Assembly (NCBI GenBank): GCA_964565935.1
Contig: CAZMGW010000001.1
Span: 21,273 to 85,272 of the forward strand
Direction of reading: 5' to 3'
Source: JBAXAM01 sp964565935
GTDB lineage: Bacteria > Pseudomonadota > Gammaproteobacteria > UBA9339
DNA: 64,000 nucleotides
The stretch's first letter is position 1; each line of letters begins with the position of its first letter. Both the position numbers and the translations under genes were made by a program. The notes beneath the pieces are model-generated. The model had not been told where the DNA came from, did not search any database, and worked only from the letters and a program-made list of their open reading frames with translations. Shown piece after piece: positions 61,524 through 64,000 of this stretch.

Positions 61524-63803
61524 CTAAGTACTAAATGCCAAAGTAAACTGGAACACTTCTATGTGATCTCCACTCTTTTTACGAATTGGCGTTGCCAAAC
61601 TAAACAATATTGGCACCAACGGTGTATGCCATTCAAGCTGCACACCACACGAGCTTCTAAGCTCGCCTGGCTTAAATTTGTTATTATAAACATTACCTAT
61701 GTCAACAAAAATACTAGGACGTATAGTGTCTTTCATTGGCGCGGGTATAATAATGCTAGCGCTGGCTGTGGTAATAACATTACCCCCTAAGGCATGATTA
61801 TACTCATCAAAAACGCCCAAACTACCAGCATCAAAACCACGCACCGAACCTATACCGCCTGCAAAAAAGTTTTTGAAAAATGGAAGATCTTTTGGTCTAC
61901 CAAAACCTTTACCATAACCTATATCGGTAGTTGTATGAAAAATAAATCCTTTAACCAGGGGCTGATACCAGAAGGTCTCGTAACTAGCCTTATAAAAACT
62001 AAGACTATCTTTATTAAGAGGCCCATAACCTTCTATATTGATACCTTGCGAAAATCCCTTGGTAGGAAAAATTGCTCTGTCAAAATTACTATGGCTCCAT
62101 CCAGCGACCACCTTGAACTGATTAAAGACTGAGCCATATTGTGTTAAGAAATCGCTAACCTGCGCTCCAACACCTGTAGAAGGCACTTTAATTTTAATAT
62201 GCTCAACACCAAGACCCAAGGTGATATCATCATAATCTGACAATGGAATACCAAAAGTAGCCAAAGCCCCATAAATATTCGTCGAATATGTAGTCACGTC
62301 TTGTACTTTACTTAGGTTGCTTTTTTGCAAATAAGCTTTCAATGAAAGACTAACCGCATTAACTGTAAAATATGGATCAAAATAACCCAAACTGTAAGAT
62401 TGATTGACTTTACTATTATCAAACCTAACAGAAGCTGTTTTGCCGGTACCAAAAACGTTCGAATCATTTATGCTAGCACCATAAAGGAACCCATCAGAGT
62501 CGGAATAACCACCTTGAACAGCGGCGGAAATAGCTGAAACTTCCGTGACATTGTAAGTCAAATCTACCTGATCAGGACTACCTGGCACTGGGGTGGTTTT
62601 ATAATCAATATCCTTCAAATAGCTTAAATTTGCCAATCGACGTTTTGATCCTTCAATCTTGGATAAAGAAAACATAGATCCTTCTTGCAATCGCATCTCA
62701 CGCCGTAACACCTCATCATGAGTTTTTGTATTCCCACTAAAATTAATCCTCCTAACATAAACACGAGGACCCGTATCAACCACAAACTTGATAAATATTT
62801 GCTTACTACCATCATCAATTATTGGCTCTACCCTAATATCGGGCATACCGTAACCATAATCGCCTAAAAACAAACTTATGTTAGACTGAATATCAATAAT
62901 AGCTTTGCGCGAAAAAACATCGCCGGACTTAAGCGTAATTAACTTTAGTATTTCAGCACGCTTGCCTATTAAATTTCCATCCAAACCAAACCCTTTAATT
63001 TTGTATGGCACTCCCTCAACAACAGTAATTGTAATATAAATACTCTTTTTGTCGGGAGTAATCGCAACCTTGGTTGAATCTATCTTAAAATGTAAGTAGC
63101 CACGATCCATATAATAAGAACGCAACTTTTCCAAATCAGCATCTAACTTCTCTTTGGAATATTGATCAGAATGAGTAAAAAAGCTCCAAAGCTTTGGGGT
63201 AGTTAAAGAAAATTCTTTAAGCAAGGTTTTTTCACTAGCAATTTTATTACCAACAATTTTAATGGATCTGATTTTTGCAACCGGACCCTCTTTGATATTA
63301 ATCGCAACCGCTACACGGTTACGCTCTTGCGGTATAATGCTGGTATTAATCTTAGCGTCATACAAACCCAAATTATAATATTGCTGAACTAGAGCCTTAA
63401 CAACTCCATTTAAAAGCGCCTGATCTAATGCCTGTCCTTCGGTAAGCCCTACGTTTTTTAAAACATCTGACATTTGTTTTTTGGTAATTTTATTATTACC
63501 AGAAACCTTTATTGAACCTATCACTGCTCGTTCGACCACATTAATTAAAAGATCGTTATTAACACGTTTTAAATCAACATTACTAAAAAAATTAGTCTTA
63601 TAAAGATCACGAATAATATATACGGTTTGCGAGGAATCGATACGATCACCTTCTTTAACTGGCAAATAACTAAGTACTGTTCCTAAACTAATACGCTGCA
63701 ACCCACTAACACGGATCTTATGAATAATAAACTCGTCTGCACATGCAGCTGAACAAACAAACATCAAAACACCACAAAATAATAATTTTTTTAGTCGTAA
63801 CAT
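61524..63803 (-). CDS. bamA: Outer-membrane protein assembly factor BamA
   Basis: A 759-residue Omp85 protein. An N-terminal signal peptide (about 1-22, hydrophobic and ending SAACA before DEF) targets it to the periplasm. Five POTRA repeats follow (about 23-420), visible as recurrent beta-alpha-alpha-beta segments starting FIIHKIRVSGLQRI and SIKVSGNNKI. The C-terminal beta-barrel has the GSVRGFDAGSLG loop (VRGF motif) and ends in a Phe-rich strand. It inserts outer-membrane proteins as core of the BAM complex. Length is slightly below the E. coli protein (810). Confidence 0.95.
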   Translation of the reverse strand: MLRLKKLLFCGVLMFVCSAACADEFIIHKIRVSGLQRISLGTVLSYLPVKEGDRIDSSQTVYIIRDLYKTNFFSNVDLKRVNNDLLINVVERAVIGSIKVSGNNKITKKQMSDVLKNVGLTEGQALDQALLNGVVKALVQQYYNLGLYDAKINTSIIPQERNRVAVAINIKEGPVAKIRSIKIVGNKIASEKTLLKEFSLTTPKLWSFFTHSDQYSKEKLDADLEKLRSYYMDRGYLHFKIDSTKVAITPDKKSIYITITVVEGVPYKIKGFGLDGNLIGKRAEILKLITLKSGDVFSRKAIIDIQSNISLFLGDYGYGMPDIRVEPIIDDGSKQIFIKFVVDTGPRVYVRRINFSGNTKTHDEVLRREMRLQEGSMFSLSKIEGSKRRLANLSYLKDIDYKTTPVPGSPDQVDLTYNVTEVSAISAAVQGGYSDSDGFLYGASINDSNVFGTGKTASVRFDNSKVNQSYSLGYFDPYFTVNAVSLSLKAYLQKSNLSKVQDVTTYSTNIYGALATFGIPLSDYDDITLGLGVEHIKIKVPSTGVGAQVSDFLTQYGSVFNQFKVVAGWSHSNFDRAIFPTKGFSQGINIEGYGPLNKDSLSFYKASYETFWYQPLVKGFIFHTTTDIGYGKGFGRPKDLPFFKNFFAGGIGSVRGFDAGSLGVFDEYNHALGGNVITTASASIIIPAPMKDTIRPSIFVDIGNVYNNKFKPGELRSSCGVQLEWHTPLVPILFSLATPIRKKSGDHIEVFQFTLAFST

Positions 63804-63850
63804 AATCCACCATTAACATTAAAATTCATTCCTACCACTTGCCACGGAGG

Positions 63851-64000
63851 CAAAGCCATAGGGGTTAGCACGAGCTTATCCCCTTGATCGAGCCCGGGAT
63901 TTATTCCCCGGGCAAAGTCAAACAGTTAAAATATATTCCACGCGGCTTGCCGCGTGAACAAAGCCATGGGGAATTCCCAAGGGGGAGAAGCGCGAGCTCT
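63851..64000. repeat. GC-rich hairpin repeats upstream of bamA, running to the window edge
   Basis: GCCCGGG (63892-63898) pairs with CCCGGGC (63907-63913). CACGCGGC-TT-GCCGCGTG (63939-63956) is a perfect 8-base hairpin. CAAAGCCAT occurs at 63851-63859 and again at 63959-63967, each followed by a G-run and later a CGAGCT, so two related units are spaced about 108 bases apart. Such dense GC-rich palindromes stand out in this AT-rich genome. No gene is visible here. Confidence 0.6.

Noticed and set aside
1..64000. tRNA, rRNA or CRISPR loci
   Set aside because: No cloverleaf, rRNA-like stretch or regularly spaced repeat array was seen in the short intergenic gaps.

Overview
The window comes from an AT-rich Gammaproteobacterium. 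Supporting evidence is the E. coli-type PurB, an RfaH-type NusG paralog, MgtA-type P-ATPase, Uup, FosA and the bam/lpx/rnhB/dnaE core genes. A Legionellales-like lineage is plausible from the PAS-like/LuxR regulator and gene style, but the sequence alone does not settle this. I saw no rRNA, tRNA, CRISPR array or complete insertion sequence.

Region 1 (1-39243) is a large surface-polysaccharide locus, probably O-antigen or capsule. A left block (1-7482) holds two asparagine-synthetase-like amidotransferases, two GT4 glycosyltransferases and a nucleotide-sugar epimerase. A very long co-directional block (7748-28984, about 21 kb) starts with a winged-helix regulator translationally coupled to an RfaH-type antiterminator. 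It continues with an ABC flippase, epimerase, DegT aminotransferase, third AsnB-like protein, acyltransferase, a HisH/HisF/WbpG-type amidine-forming trio, GT4 paralogs, deacetylase-like proteins, a GT-C-like membrane protein and five methyltransferases. Two genes here are broken at homopolymers (G7 at 18257-18263, T8 at 22607-22614), so they are either phase-variable or mis-sequenced. A leftward block (28991-31761) encodes WbpD/WbpB/WbpE-type enzymes for a 2,3-diacetamido-uronic acid. A second leftward block (32041-39243) encodes ManC, two membrane/methyltransferase genes, a methyltransferase-GT2 fusion, and Fcl and Gmd for GDP-L-fucose. Together these predict a glycan with a 2,3-diamino-uronic acid carrying an acetamidino group, fucose, amidated uronic acids and several O-methyl groups.

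Region 2 (39399-43157) is purB followed by a small accessory patch: a palindromic element, a tyrosine recombinase coupled to a FosA-type fosfomycin thiol transferase, and a BrnT/BrnA toxin-antitoxin pair.

Region 3 (43319-52749) is a leftward run: rnhB, dnaE, an Mg-type P-ATPase, SemiSWEET, a nitroreductase and uup.

Region 4 (53041-57982) has a LuxR-type regulator, REP-like hairpins, a nitrilase-family amidohydrolase, an unusual APH-GNAT fusion and a DUF4143 ATPase with a strong palindrome over its promoter. Region 5 (57995-63803) holds lipid A and outer-membrane assembly genes. Here lpxB points against lpxA, no skp lies between bamA and lpxD, and rnhB/dnaE are detached, so the usual conserved cluster has been rearranged. 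GC-rich hairpin repeats fill the right edge.
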